This document shows positions 30,416-41,711 of a stretch of DNA of 46,041 nt, in pieces. A model generated the notes under the pieces. The model was given only the letters and a program-made list of their open reading frames with translations, was not told the origin of the DNA and searched no databases. The position numbers and the translations under genes are program-made. This DNA is from Pisolithus tinctorius (Eukaryota; Basidiomycota; Agaricomycetes; Boletales; Pisolithaceae), in the NCBI GenBank assembly GCA_024663395.1, contig JANFAH010000164.1:1-46041 (forward strand). Direction: 5' to 3'. Position 1 is the stretch's first letter; each line of letters opens with the position of its first letter.

Positions 30416-33400
30416 TTCTCAGGGGAATAGCAGCCTTAGGCAGAGCTTTTATTTGACTGCAGAATGTCAACGTCGTCGAAGGATCTTGGGTTGAGCGAGA
30501 ACGTGCGTGTCAGTGGCAGAGAGCGAATGAAAAAAAGTTGGAAATGTCCCAGACAAAAAGTCCTTCGATAATAAGGTCGACGTCGTTGCCAAAGACGCTG
30601 AGCAGAAGGGGCCAGCCGCCGACTCCAATGAGTTCGATTTGGATTCCACTGCAACGACGGCCCGCGACGGGGCTGCGTGCAATTAGTTACCACGCCACAC
30701 ACACAACCTCACCGCCATCATCCCACACGACGTCGAGTCGTTCTCATCAAGTATGTACAGCGTAAATAAATGAGCCAGACGATGTCACTCTACATCAACT
30801 TCTAGCTTGCGACAAGTTCTACTTAAGTCCACCCATCATCACGTCAAAAATGACCCTTCCAACTTTGATATTGTACTGAGTATAGCCCTGGATCAAACAG
30901 TATTCTATGCCAGAAATTAATTATCAGGCATCAATACAGCTCCGTAGGTATATGGAACATCTATCGACAACGAAACGAAACTGATTCTCGGAGATTCACC
31001 CCATCGCCACAGCACTCGGTATTACCAAGTATCCGAGCTACGTCGAAGTTTCCCCGCACCTATGCATCGACTTTCGTCCCGAGACAGCTTCCCTTCCTAA
31101 ACACGCCGTTAAGTAACATCATCGCAAGAAAAGAAAGGAAAAAAAATTGACTGTCACGCTTTGCCACGTTGGCACGAAGCAGACCTCACAGCCACACATG
31201 AGACCTCCGGGTAAGGCACGTCGAGGTCGTGCCTAAACTTGCGAGCAGTCCGAGACCCCGAATAACCCCATATTGGGATTCTCACATACAGATGCGGAGG
31301 AAGGGGGAGATGGATCCGCGGACCTTGGACGCCCGAAACCCCCCGTTTCAATTCTCTCTCGTACAGCGGTGATGCTGACCGGGGTCAAGTACTCCACCTC
31401 AAGAAGTTACAGAACCGCCACCGTCACCATCGGCAGTACTCGTGACGCACCATCATCCGACGGGTACGTCCAAGGATCTTAGTGAAATTAAATATCCGTA
31501 TGTATGGGGTTTTTCCCTGGAACCGGAGCGAAACATGACATCGTGGCTTCCATGACAGATGGGCGCGGCGACTTACCTCTTTCCTTGCCTTGGGCTTACC
31601 TGCTGATTCCAACAGGCCGTGAGATCTGTATAGCCTGCACATACGCAAAGCGGCATCCCATGGGTCCGCCATCGACCGAACTTATCCACTCCAAAATCAA
31701 CTCGGAACCAAAGGAGAAGAACAAGAATAAGAATGAAAGACCAGACGCAACTATATTCGGCTGGCGTAAATGTGGAGCCGCCTCACCTCGAACTTTCCCA
31801 ACTCAACGTTGCACGCAAGTCCGAATCCCAGACTATCCATCGAAAACCGTATCGATCGATGGAATGACTTCATCGCATACGTATATATGGCGTATTAGCT
31901 CATCGATTTTAATCAGGGACTTGCAAGTACGAATGGCACAAACATCACCTATATGGAACGTGCGACTCCTTGTATGGCCTGAAACGTTGGTACACAGGCG
32001 CGATCCAAGTGGCTCCTGCGGATCCTCAATCTGTTGGTATGACTCAGGGATGTCTCATTCGAGCTATCGACCCGTTCTTTGGCGCATCGCTTTTGTCGTG
32101 GTTCCCGATGGCGATATGAAAGACCCATCGATATCGATCCTCTTGAAACGTTTTCTGTTGGCCACCATCGATGTATACAAGCCACATTCCAAATACGATC
32201 AGACGTGGAATCATACCTGGTCTTCCGATGCAAATTTGGACGATCCAAATATTCACCTTCGTTCATGTTCGACCAAGGATCACTGGCACCTGACAACGAT
32301 GCAGGGATTTGCAATTGTATTGCGGCGGTGAGGCATTGAAGACCAAAACCCAGCTCCAGCACACAGGCACTGCGCTGGCTCCGAGTCAAACGAGCAGAAC
32401 CACGCGCCAGGGGCAAATTAGCATGAAAGCCCAGACTCGGGATTAGTACATATCTGTAGAATACTATCCCCATATTAACCCTCACCATCTCAGCAGGAAC
32501 TCAGCCACGGCTGCCGGATATAGCGTCGGTAGTGGCAGTTCTCTTATTCGTCGACTTTCCCGATTGAATGGGTGGTTGCGGAAAGCCCACCCATGACCCA
32601 TGGCATGATCCGAGGGCATCCAGCCATATACCCGACAGCGTGGCGTCCGTTATCCGATCCACTACAACGCCAGCATCGAGACCTGCATGGTAGCAGTAGG
32701 TTCTGGGGTGGTACTTATCTTCAAATGCCACAGGAAACGTCAAAGAAACAACTGGGAGCGGTACTTGTATACATACTAGTAGTCACAGATCACTTTGACT
32801 GCTTGGCATCGGCACCAAAGACCGCTGACTCGGATAGTACTTGTCGTATGTAACCTGGCCTCGACCCCATCATGTCGGAGGATGTTGAATCTGTCCAAGT
32901 GCGTCCGATGATCAGCGGTGCATTGTAATACCACGAATCAGTGCTTGACCACCCTTGGGCCTTGTCCTCAATTAGATCCAGCTGATATCGGAGTGTCCAT
33001 AATGGCAAGGTCAGCGGAGATGTGTGGATTTGGAAACCGTATACATACGTAGTACTGAATTGGATTGAATGGAAACACGCATTTAGTTTCAAGACGGAAC
33101 AGAACTTGATTGTCTTCCGCTGGGCCTCACTGAGAGATCGATTGTATCGCTGCAGCGGTTTCACCACAATTGACACTTTGCAGCGGAACAGTTCCGCGCT
33201 AATTGTATACGGGTGACTTCCAGCTGAGGATCACTCACAAGGCTAACGAAATTCCGACGGTCCACATGACCCGCCCCTATTTTTTTTCTTTCCAGCCAGC
33301 CAGACAATACAACATGATCATTAATGCTGTAGCTCACATGCGCTACACGGGGCGAAACTTGGCGAAACGTAAGAAGGGTCGTACATACTCTCTGTCGCAC

Positions 33401-34515
33401 TCTGCTGGATTGATCAATACAACACGTGATATGCAATGAGTGCCCGGCTCGCCGGCAGCACATGTGGATGAAATGGTTATAGCATCATGTCCGAGTGCAA
33501 CACCCACAGGGAGTCTGTCACCTTAGACTGCCACCCCCGTTCTCATCACGCATAGCATATATATATATTGTTTCGTGTTCAGACTGACAGATCTGCATTG
33601 CAACTGTCTGCAAGCGCCAGCCGGGTTCCGCGGTGTGTTATGACCAGGAGTTTTTTTTTATCTAAAAAAAAAAAAAAAAGAAAGACAGGACCCCCATTTT
33701 GCCACGTGGCGTGACATTGGCAGTCACCGCAAAGACAGAACGACAGGGATCACAGACTGCTACCGCTTGCGAGTGTGAACCCGCGAAGATACCTATATCC
33801 AAGCCAGTGATTCCCCTTGCCAGGGCGATATATATTGATGATGTGGCGGCAATGCAAGATGGACCCACGATCTGGCAGAAGTTACTACGACGGGTAGGCT
33901 ACTACCTAGGGGCGACGGCAATCACTTTTTGCGCAGTGAGCGCATCAGCGCAGCTATGGTTAGTTGTGGAAATTTTTACTCGCGCCATGGCACTATCCTT
34001 CGGACGGTTGCTACGTTGCATAGTTCTGCGTGATTGCAATGGTGAGTACTGGCCAATTGATCTGTACATATCCATATCTGATAAGTAATAAGTAACCACA
34101 TCATATTATCACTGTCAGGCACCCCAGAAGTTTTTCGAGATTACTACGCTCCTCTCCCTCTTGGCTGACGTGGAAAGGGTATCCGGGCGGTGATGTCTTG
34201 CTTGTATGTATGTACTTCTCACGACCGCAGAGCTTACGCCTGACGTCTTCATGTGCGCGGTGTCACAGCGCATGTCACTGTCCAAACTGCGCCGTATTAG
34301 GGGCTGATGTGACGGTCCACTAAGGGACGCCCGCGAGAAACGTCATCATTCCATACTATCACGTCGGTCCGTTCTTTGGGACATCTCTAAGCAGAAAACA
34401 CGTTCACCAAGTTTGTTCTTCCCTTTTGTTTTTCCTTCTCTCTCCGTTCTCAACCCTTAGGAGCGGTTCTCGGATATAAGATCTTCACCTAACTGAAGCC
34501 CCGTGACGGTCCGCC
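30416..34515. other. Gene-poor region upstream of CHS7
   Basis: About 4.1 kb with no recognisable domain on either strand. It contains the CHS7 promoter, a plus-strand open stretch near 30,545-30,690 whose frame cannot be tied to a start codon, poly-A/T runs near 33,650-33,680, and several CATAC/TACGTA-type short repeats. Base composition and CpG content look normal, so it is not decayed like 1-16,410. Confidence 0.35.
31504..32331 (+). CDS. Long open frame, hypothetical, weakly supported
   Basis: 275 codons without a stop, but no similarity I can recognise and an amino-acid make-up without obvious domains or hydrophobic segments. A 179-codon minus-strand frame overlaps it (31,949-32,488), so neither strand is clearly favoured. 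No splice-linked neighbour exons are obvious. It could be chance or an orphan gene. Confidence 0.18.
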   Translation: MGFFPGTGAKHDIVASMTDGRGDLPLSLPWAYLLIPTGREICIACTYAKRHPMGPPSTELIHSKINSEPKEKNKNKNERPDATIFGWRKCGAASPRTFPTQRCTQVRIPDYPSKTVSIDGMTSSHTYIWRISSSILIRDLQVRMAQTSPIWNVRLLVWPETLVHRRDPSGSCGSSICWYDSGMSHSSYRPVLWRIAFVVVPDGDMKDPSISILLKRFLLATIDVYKPHSKYDQTWNHTWSSDANLDDPNIHLRSCSTKDHWHLTTMQGFAIVLRR

Positions 34516-34758
34516 ATGAGCCGATTGCGCCCGGGTTATTCCAAGGACTTTGTGCGGTTGGGGTTTCTACTATGCTGGGTAAGTAACACCGGAACATGAA
34601 GAAGAGGGTACTAGTACTGTGTACCTGCTGGTTCCGGATCGCATCACCTCCGGACCACACTTGCCACTATTCGCGAAATATGCACCACCCCAAATTTGCT
34701 GTACGTGGGCCATACTGCTTACCACGTCATACAACGCCGTTCTCCTACTAGTTCCTGA
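34516..34758 (+). CDS. Possible small gene behind a TATA box
   Basis: A CT-rich stretch (about 34,415-34,455) and CGGATATAAG (34,471) precede the ATG at 34,516. Exon 1 encodes MSRLRPGYSKDF... (21 codons) and ends at a strong donor GTAAGTAA (34,579). An AG at 34,614 gives a 36-nt intron and opens a further 47 codons in phase to TGA at 34,756, for about 68 residues in all. The intron is short for this genome and no family is recognised, so the call rests on promoter and splice signals only. Confidence 0.25.
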
Positions 34759-34904
34759 GTCCGCCTAGTAACTAAATACACAAAGAAGAAAGTAACGGAA
34801 CGTTGACGCAGAACGTTCTACAAGAGCCCCCGCATCAACTTATCACACTCTTTTGGAAAACTGACACCGCCAAACACATCCAACTCCTCAGGTTCAGAAT
34901 TAAG

Positions 34905-35147
34905 ATGCGCATCGCCGCTCTCACCCTCGCCTCCGGTCTCACCTCACCCTGTGTTACTCAAAGATCGCCGCTGTCCACGTCAATAAGTATATCGGGGTCC
35001 CCCAGTTACGTTTCGTCACACGCAGACTCGGGGGGACCCTTTATTATATTATTTTCCAAAGCGAATTTGGGAGAAGAAGGAAAGAAAGAAATACCTCACG
35101 GAATTTTTATCGGCAGGTATTCACCGCTTCCGAATCGGTGGCTGTGA
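34905..35147 (+). CDS. Possible short secreted-protein frame
   Basis: 81 codons beginning MRIAALTLASGLTSPC, which resembles a short signal peptide, after a UTR-like CA-rich leader. The rest is Ser-rich and has no recognisable domain. It may be the first exon of a spliced or degraded gene; nothing downstream confirms this. Confidence 0.18.
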   Translation: MRIAALTLASGLTSPCVTQRSPLSTSISISGSPSYVSSHADSGGPFIILFSKANLGEEGKKEIPHGIFIGRYSPLPNRWL

Positions 35148-38100
35148 TGTCCAGGTACGGCTCTCCCAAGTGTGAATTACGTAAGCAATAGATTGGCGAC
35201 ACGCGGGTTTTCAAAACTTGTCATGAAATGATCTGGCAGCAATGTTGACACTCTTTGTTCCCCTCCCACGAATGCTTTACAGTTAGAACGTTGACTTGAC
35301 AGTATTTGTACTTATGGAAGGTAAGTATGGAAGAGCGACGGGCCGGAGAGGGGAGGGGAGGAGAGGGGACCGCTTAACACAACTTTTCTGTGGCGCGCGA
35401 AAAGGAAAGTTATGATCGACGGCCTGACGTTGATTCGGAATCCTCTTTTTTTTTTTTCTCTTTCTATCCCTTTGCCGATCCAGACTTGGCTGAGAGAGGC
35501 AAACAGAAAGGGATTGCAAAGAGTACCACAAAGTGCGTTCGCACGCTAGGCTGCGAATGCCCTCTGTAGTACGAAACCGTTTCATTGCTCACTACTGCGG
35601 CCTGCCACGAAATTCTGAGAGAAAAAAAAAAAGAATTCGAATTCCCAACCCTTTTTTAACCTAGACGCTGTTGGGGGGGAGAGTCGGATCTGCCGCAATC
35701 AAGGAAAAATTTCTGCTACGCTGGTCGGTAGGTCTCCCGACTGACGTGTGTGCGTGCGTCGCGCTGCGTTCCGTCGTCCCTGGTTTGCGGCACTATGAGT
35801 TGTCAGTTACATTCCGGGGGCGTTGTCTACGTATCGTACCGTATCGTTCCTAGCTCTCCCGATATACACCCTTAGATGCGACCTCGGCAACAAACAGAAA
35901 AATAGAGAGAGCTTACCATGAACCGTATTAGCGCTGTGTCGCGGACAAGAGATTTACCAGACACGTGCCGTATGTCCATACTCTCCTTTCGTCCGATGGG
36001 CCTTACGCCGACACTCGGTTCAATCGTACATATACTACCTCGTATATATCCGGGTCTGGGCCGGTGAAAACACTCAATATTGCGTCCGAACGACCTGAGG
36101 ATCATATCAATGACTCATCCCTGCAGAAGAAGCACTGGGCATGTCATGAGGGACTCAGTCTGTTCCCAACTCTGCCGCTATTATGGCGTACTTATCCATA
36201 TTCGTGCTAACGTTTGCGCGCCTCCATTTGGGAAAAGCCGCGAAATATTGGCTCAGATCACGTCGGGAAAGAAGCTACTAGTAGCGAGAGTCAGACTAGT
36301 CTGTGGCAGTTCAGTAGTATTTAGTATGCAAACTTTTATCACTGAGGTCACCATCACTTATTCACTCACTAATTGTACTCATAGTTGAGACAGCTTGACA
36401 GTCGGGCAATAGGGAGTTTAGGCTAACCCGCAAATCTCCGGCTAATGATGATGCTCTTATTTTTTTTTTTACATTCTTCCTGTATGTACACCTTACCGAA
36501 GCTGGAACGCTACTACATACTTGGCCAGACCTGCATATTACCCGACACTGACCATGTACATACATGCATACCCCGCGGCCATACGTACGTACATACCACG
36601 ATCCCACCATGTCTAAGTACATACTAGAACGTACCCACCTCGAAACTTAGATAGCCTAGTGGGGCTATTATGGCTAAAACTCGCTCGTGTAAGTGAATCA
36701 CAACTCGATTCGGATATGCACACATATGCTCGTCAACGTGGTATGCTGCTACATTCGAGTAAGCATGTGAAACCTCTAGTCGACGGCCGGCCCACGTTGC
36801 TAGTGCGTTCTTTAGAGTACACATGTATGCATTAGATACTTATGGGACGCACTAAGACGATATTCCCTTGTGGCGCCAACGGAACCCATGATCGCGGCGG
36901 ACTGCCTACAAGGTGGCTAGAACCGACAATGACCCATTGCCAATCGCATGGTTTACAATACCCCATATGTACATCGCATCGTGTTATAGTCCATACCACC
37001 CACCTGTTGCAGCCACATACACACTGATCGCGAGTGCACATATCTCCATAAAAACACCCGACAAGCACGGTACTTACCACCTATGCCTATAGCCCACCGT
37101 GCGGGTCGGCGGTCCGCACTGCGAACGAGACGAAGCGCCAAAAACGCGCAGGCATATGTATGTACCGATCCATAATGATGGGTCGAGAGCAAGCGCGGCG
37201 TCTGAGTAATAGAAACGATCGGAATGTACTTGCTTTGTTCCGTGGAGTGTGACAGATGTTCCAACGCAGGTGCGTGCAGCATTACCGGCTGGGGAAACTA
37301 TGCAACGCCGATGGGCGCCATGAGAAAGGATCGCACGGACCAAACGGCCGGAGGCAAAGAAGAGGCACGTCAATGTAAGTAGTTAAAACCATACCCAAGC
37401 AGATTTGAAACCTTGTAGCGGTCTAACTTACTGGACAGCGTGAGGAAATCGATCAGGAGGGTGTCGACCCTGCCCTGACTGCTCGCTTCAGAGGTTGGGG
37501 GCGGATTAAGTCACCAATTTGATGCGTTCGGACAATGATAAGCTGCCCGTGTACTTAGTAACGAGATCAGTGACGTACTCCATTCTGTGTAACCACTAGC
37601 CCTGCGCAGCTAGCTGTGGGCACGGATCAGCGTTATCGGCGTACTTTGCGATCCAGTTTTGGCGTACAGGTGAAGCCCGCTTTTTCGCCACTTGGGAAGT
37701 GGATAGTACGGGTATGGAGGGTTCGAGGGTCACGGCATCAGAGAGGTGCGTGGTCCCCTTCTGTATGGATGCGTGTGTTGCCTGAACGCTATTTCGTGTG
37801 AGGTGATAATTACCCAGCGGGTAGGGGGTGGTCAGGGTAATGTGGGGTTGGGGGATGGCTATACGTAAGTTTCATCTATCCACACATACAGTTTCTGTAT
37901 GGGCTGAATCGTGTGTATTACCTTCTGGAAGCGATGGGTATTATGGACACCGGTCTCTGCACCCGTTCTCGGTTCAGCCAAACTCGGCAAGAGCTAGCTG
38001 TGGAACAAGATGGATGGCAATACGCACACTCACAATGACACACGTGATATGAAAGGGGCCATGGGAACGGCACAGAGGCGTAGAAACCTGGAAAGGTTGG

Positions 38101-39715
38101 GAGGAGCTGAGTTTTTGGCCGGTCAGTGGGTGGCAGCAAGGCGATACATTCCGGTGTACGTGATGCATATGGACACGTGAGGGACAGGTAATAGACTGGA
38201 GTGCGATGCCATATACATATGCGCTGATACGGTAGTGGCTCAAAAAGGGATGTTGAGAAAGATGGTTTCGAGTTTAGCGCGGTCGCACGGAAGGTACAGG
38301 AAAGAGTCAAAGATACCAGAACAGACGGGAGTGTCCGATTGTGGGTTGCAGTACTGCGTGGACGAGAACGTTTAGGTTTCGTGATCGAATAAAGAAAGGG
38401 ATCACCGGAAAGGAACATTGCCGCGATACGATGCGGATGGACAAGAAAGTTGCTGTCGTGTCCAGTCTGATAATGAATCGGACAGGTGCCTAGCCTGCCA
38501 ATATGTACTTTATTTAATTCATGTGGCGAAGTATTATTTTCCAGAAGGTTCACTGTCGAGTATTAAGCGTTTCCTTGGAAGAAGGGGCGACGCAGTGGGC
38601 CCCCCTAACGTTCGCAAGTGACTACCTATAACAGGGGTGAGGATGAGTAATGATAGAAAATGATAACGGTAAGTGTGATGCAGGATGCTGGACTGAAGCA
38701 CAAAGGCGGCGACCAGAAACAATTGGACGGCGCGGTCAGCCGAGTAGTTTCGGGAGGGCCTGGGATTGATGGGGGAATGATTACCATCATATCATGTCAT
38801 GGACAGTTTGAGCGGAGTGGTGGCAGGAGACCCACACACACAAACGGGACACCCGAATGAATTAGAACAAAGGCGGTGAGCTACCGCACGGGCGGGCCTA
38901 AAGCAGTAAAGAAGGCATTGGAGGGCAGACAAAAATATTATTGCCGGAATCAATCAGGATCGTGTGGTACAACTGTAGTAGAGCCGCGCCCCTCCTAATA
39001 GACTTCAAGAGGGTGTCAAAGGCCAAAGGCAGTTGCTAGTACAGTAAAGGATTGCCGGAGGTGCCGGAGAATGGGTGGCGGTATGTAGCGAGAATGCAGG
39101 CTCGAAATCGCAGGTTTACGCGCCGAGGGGGTGCAGGCTAGACCGTCACGTCGGGGTTTACGTCGTTGCGCAGTCAAATAGGATAGGATATGGTTTATAC
39201 GGAGGAGGACCGTGGTGGCCGGAACGCAGAGGGAATGCCGCCGCGGGGGGGGACAGAGAGCGAGATATTATTATGGTTTCATCAGTAAATTATTATCATG
39301 CACAATGATCAAAAGGGCGTGCAGTGGGACGAGGTGGCGGCTCGGTGGAAGTTGGCCGGGTGATAATAAATAAATAAATAAAAATAAATAATAAGGCTAA
39401 ATTTCATTATACTATGGGTGTTGTGGCCGGGTTTTGCGGAGGTGATATGAGTGAAACAGGAGGTCACGTGGAGAGGGATAAGGGCAAGGCTATGGGGAAT
39501 CCCTGGAAAGTCCCCGTGGCAGAGCGTGGGAGAGTGTTTCCCAGACGGGAGGGTGGGTGAGATCTGCGCAGGAGCAGCTACGCCTACGAAGCGGGACTCG
39601 GAGAGAGTTCGGAGGCGCCGTGGCATGCATGGCAGGTTGCAAAATTCTTCGAGTCCCTCTGCAAAAACACACACACCTCCTTATTATTTTATGATTTTCC
39701 TAAGCGGGCCCCTGG
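35148..39715. other. Long region without identifiable genes
   Basis: About 4.6 kb. Minus-strand frames such as 37,918-38,553 (211 codons) exist but are rich in His, Cys and Arg with no domain, typical of chance frames. Simple sequence includes (AATA)n at about 39,365-39,395 and poly-T near 35,447 and 36,460. The final part should be the promoter of the cyclin gene. I see no tRNA or rRNA gene. Confidence 0.35.
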
Positions 39716-39764
39716 TTTTATAAAACAACCATGGCCATGGCCTGTCCCATCCACACTCATCCTG
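39716..39764 (+). promoter_or_regulatory. TATA box and leader of the cyclin gene, with upstream ATGs
   Basis: TTTTATAAAAC at 39,716-39,725 lies 40-49 bp before the cyclin ATG. Two ATGs (39,731 and 39,737, in CCATGGCCATGGCC) open a 20-codon frame that ends at TGA 39,791-39,793 and overlaps the cyclin start in another phase. Whether it is in the mRNA depends on the true transcription start. Confidence 0.45.
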
Positions 39765-41711
39765 ATGGCCACCTCGACTCTCCTACCGCTTGATGTCTGG
39801 CGAAGGTCCTCCCATGGCCTCATCACCCCGCCCATGTCCACCGCCTTCGTCTCGCTGCCCCCCATAACTCACTTCGACCGCCGACCCACCCAGCAGTGTC
39901 TACCACCAGTCACGCCCCCGTGGACAAAGCAGCGGTATGACGACGAGGTTGATGTCTTTGAGCCACCGTTCCAACACAAGCCATTCATACCAGATGACGC
40001 CCCTCACCTCATCGACTGGTTCGACTCAACTCTCAAACGTCCAGCCAGCTTCATCGCTGAGAAGACATGCGAGATGGTCTGCTATCTCTGGTTCTCCTCC
40101 CCCTCTCCGTCTTCCCACTTCTCCTCGTCACAGCAAATACCGAGTCCCCCTTACTCTCCAGAGATACCCGCCACCACATCGCCACTGCAGCTCGCTCCAT
40201 CCGCGGCCTTTGTCCAGTTCATGCACAAACTACTCGAAACGACACAAGTCAGCCAGTCTGTCATCGTCCTCTCGCTGCATTATATATGGCGTCTCAAGGA
40301 ACGCAACCGTTTCACTAACGGACTACCAGGGAGCGAGTTCCGGATAGCAGTCGCAGCATTGATGATGGCGAACAAATTCCTGGACGAGTGAGTGCCATTC
40401 GACGCGTCTATCCATACTGAACGCGTCACAGCAACACCTACACGAACAAGACCTGGTCGGAGGTCTCCGGTATCGATCTCAGCGAGATCCACAAAATGGA
40501 GAGAGAGTTCTTGACTGCAGTCGACTTCTCATTACATGTATCTGGCAAACAATATGCGTCGTGGCTCAACCTACTGAAAGGCTTGGTGCTTGCAAAGGAG
40601 ACGGAGAGCAGAAAGTGGCGTGGAATACGCGCCCGCTACTCACGACACGGTCGTCAGTCGCAACCGATGTCGTCTGTACCCGTCGCCCGCACTTACCGAC
40701 TGAGATGCCAGTCTTCGTCTCACCGTGCACGCTCGACTTCTCCACTGCAAACTCACCAATCCGCCTGCATCCGCGTATCACGTGACTCCACCCCAACACG
40801 CGCCTTCGCCCAGCTCGGGCACAAAGCGTTCCGCAGCCGATGCCTTCTCGCCGACCTCCACGTCATTCAAGGAGTTGCCACCCCTCAAGCGTCCCACAGG
40901 CATGACCTTGCAAATCCCCGACACCAACTATGCCAATTGCCAAAGTTCTGGCTCTTCGCCACTCGATTCTCTCTACTCATTTGCTAAAATGACCCTGTCC
41001 TCTTCGCCGCATGCACAGAGATCTGCGCAGTCGCAACAGAGATCCAATGTGATCGAAGGCCATCCACAAACCCTCGTCGCCGCTTATCGTGTGGACCGTC
41101 CTGTCAATGTGCCCGAGGTATGATTCATTCCCAGCATGTAGTACGTACCGCGATCTCATTAATTCCGCAGAGTTTGTATTATTACTCCCTCGCTGGCTCG
41201 TCCATCAACGGTGACTCAGAGCAGCCCAAGGGGAACCGCAAGGCTCGATTGCGGTGTTTCCAGCCTGCCCCGCAACCCCCGCCATCATACACCGTCCAGC
41301 CACCTCCATACGTTCCTATGGACGTCCAGTCGGCGTCCGTGAGTCCACACGACTCTCATGTGACCCTGGGTGTCCGACAGCCCTCGTTGCCACACTTGCA
41401 CGATGCGATCTGGGCCAGAAAGCTGTCTTCCACATGTGGGACCGCACGTTCAGTTTCTGCGCATACATACACGAAGCTGTCTCCTGTGGACAGGGACCAG
41501 TCACTGCAGCTTCCGCCGTTGAGGGGGGACGGATCTTGTGTCATCCCCTCTGCGCCATTTGCAAATGCTGGTCCTCCCGGAGTACAGTTCTACACAACTG
41601 CGTCCACTCCCGCTTGCCAGCACCACATCCGTATCACCATCAAGCGTCTCACCACCGGGGCTCGCCGGTATATCCTTCGCCACAGACCTGGGCGTATGCC
41701 AGATGACTTTT
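39765..41711 (+). CDS. PCL/Pho80-type cyclin
   Basis: Exon 1 runs 39,765-40,387; intron 40,388-40,431 (44 nt); exon 2 starts at 40,432; intron 41,118-41,170 (53 nt); the last exon starts at 41,171. The cyclin box spans about codons 140-265: AAFVQFMHKLLETTQVSQSV, LSLHYIWRLKERN, EFRIAVAALMMANKFLDD across the first junction, TWSEVSGIDLSEIHKMEREF and LTAVDFSLHVSGKQYASWL. Proteins of this family bind a Pho85-like CDK. The tail contains KRSAADAFSPTS and LPPLKRPTGMTLQIP, also familiar from basidiomycete members. The frame must change once between about 40,615 and 40,780 (a 40-nt intron at 40,672-40,711 would do it, or an indel). The C-terminal end is uncertain, with AYAR-stop at 41,709 in one frame. 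Confidence 0.85.

Noticed and set aside
37700..37735. tRNA T-arm (GGGTTCGAGGGTC)
   Set aside because: The flanking bases do not form a T stem and no other tRNA arms are nearby.
37918..38553. 211-codon minus-strand frame as a gene
   Set aside because: Odd composition, no domain, no splice partners and no start context; most likely a chance frame in a long non-coding region.
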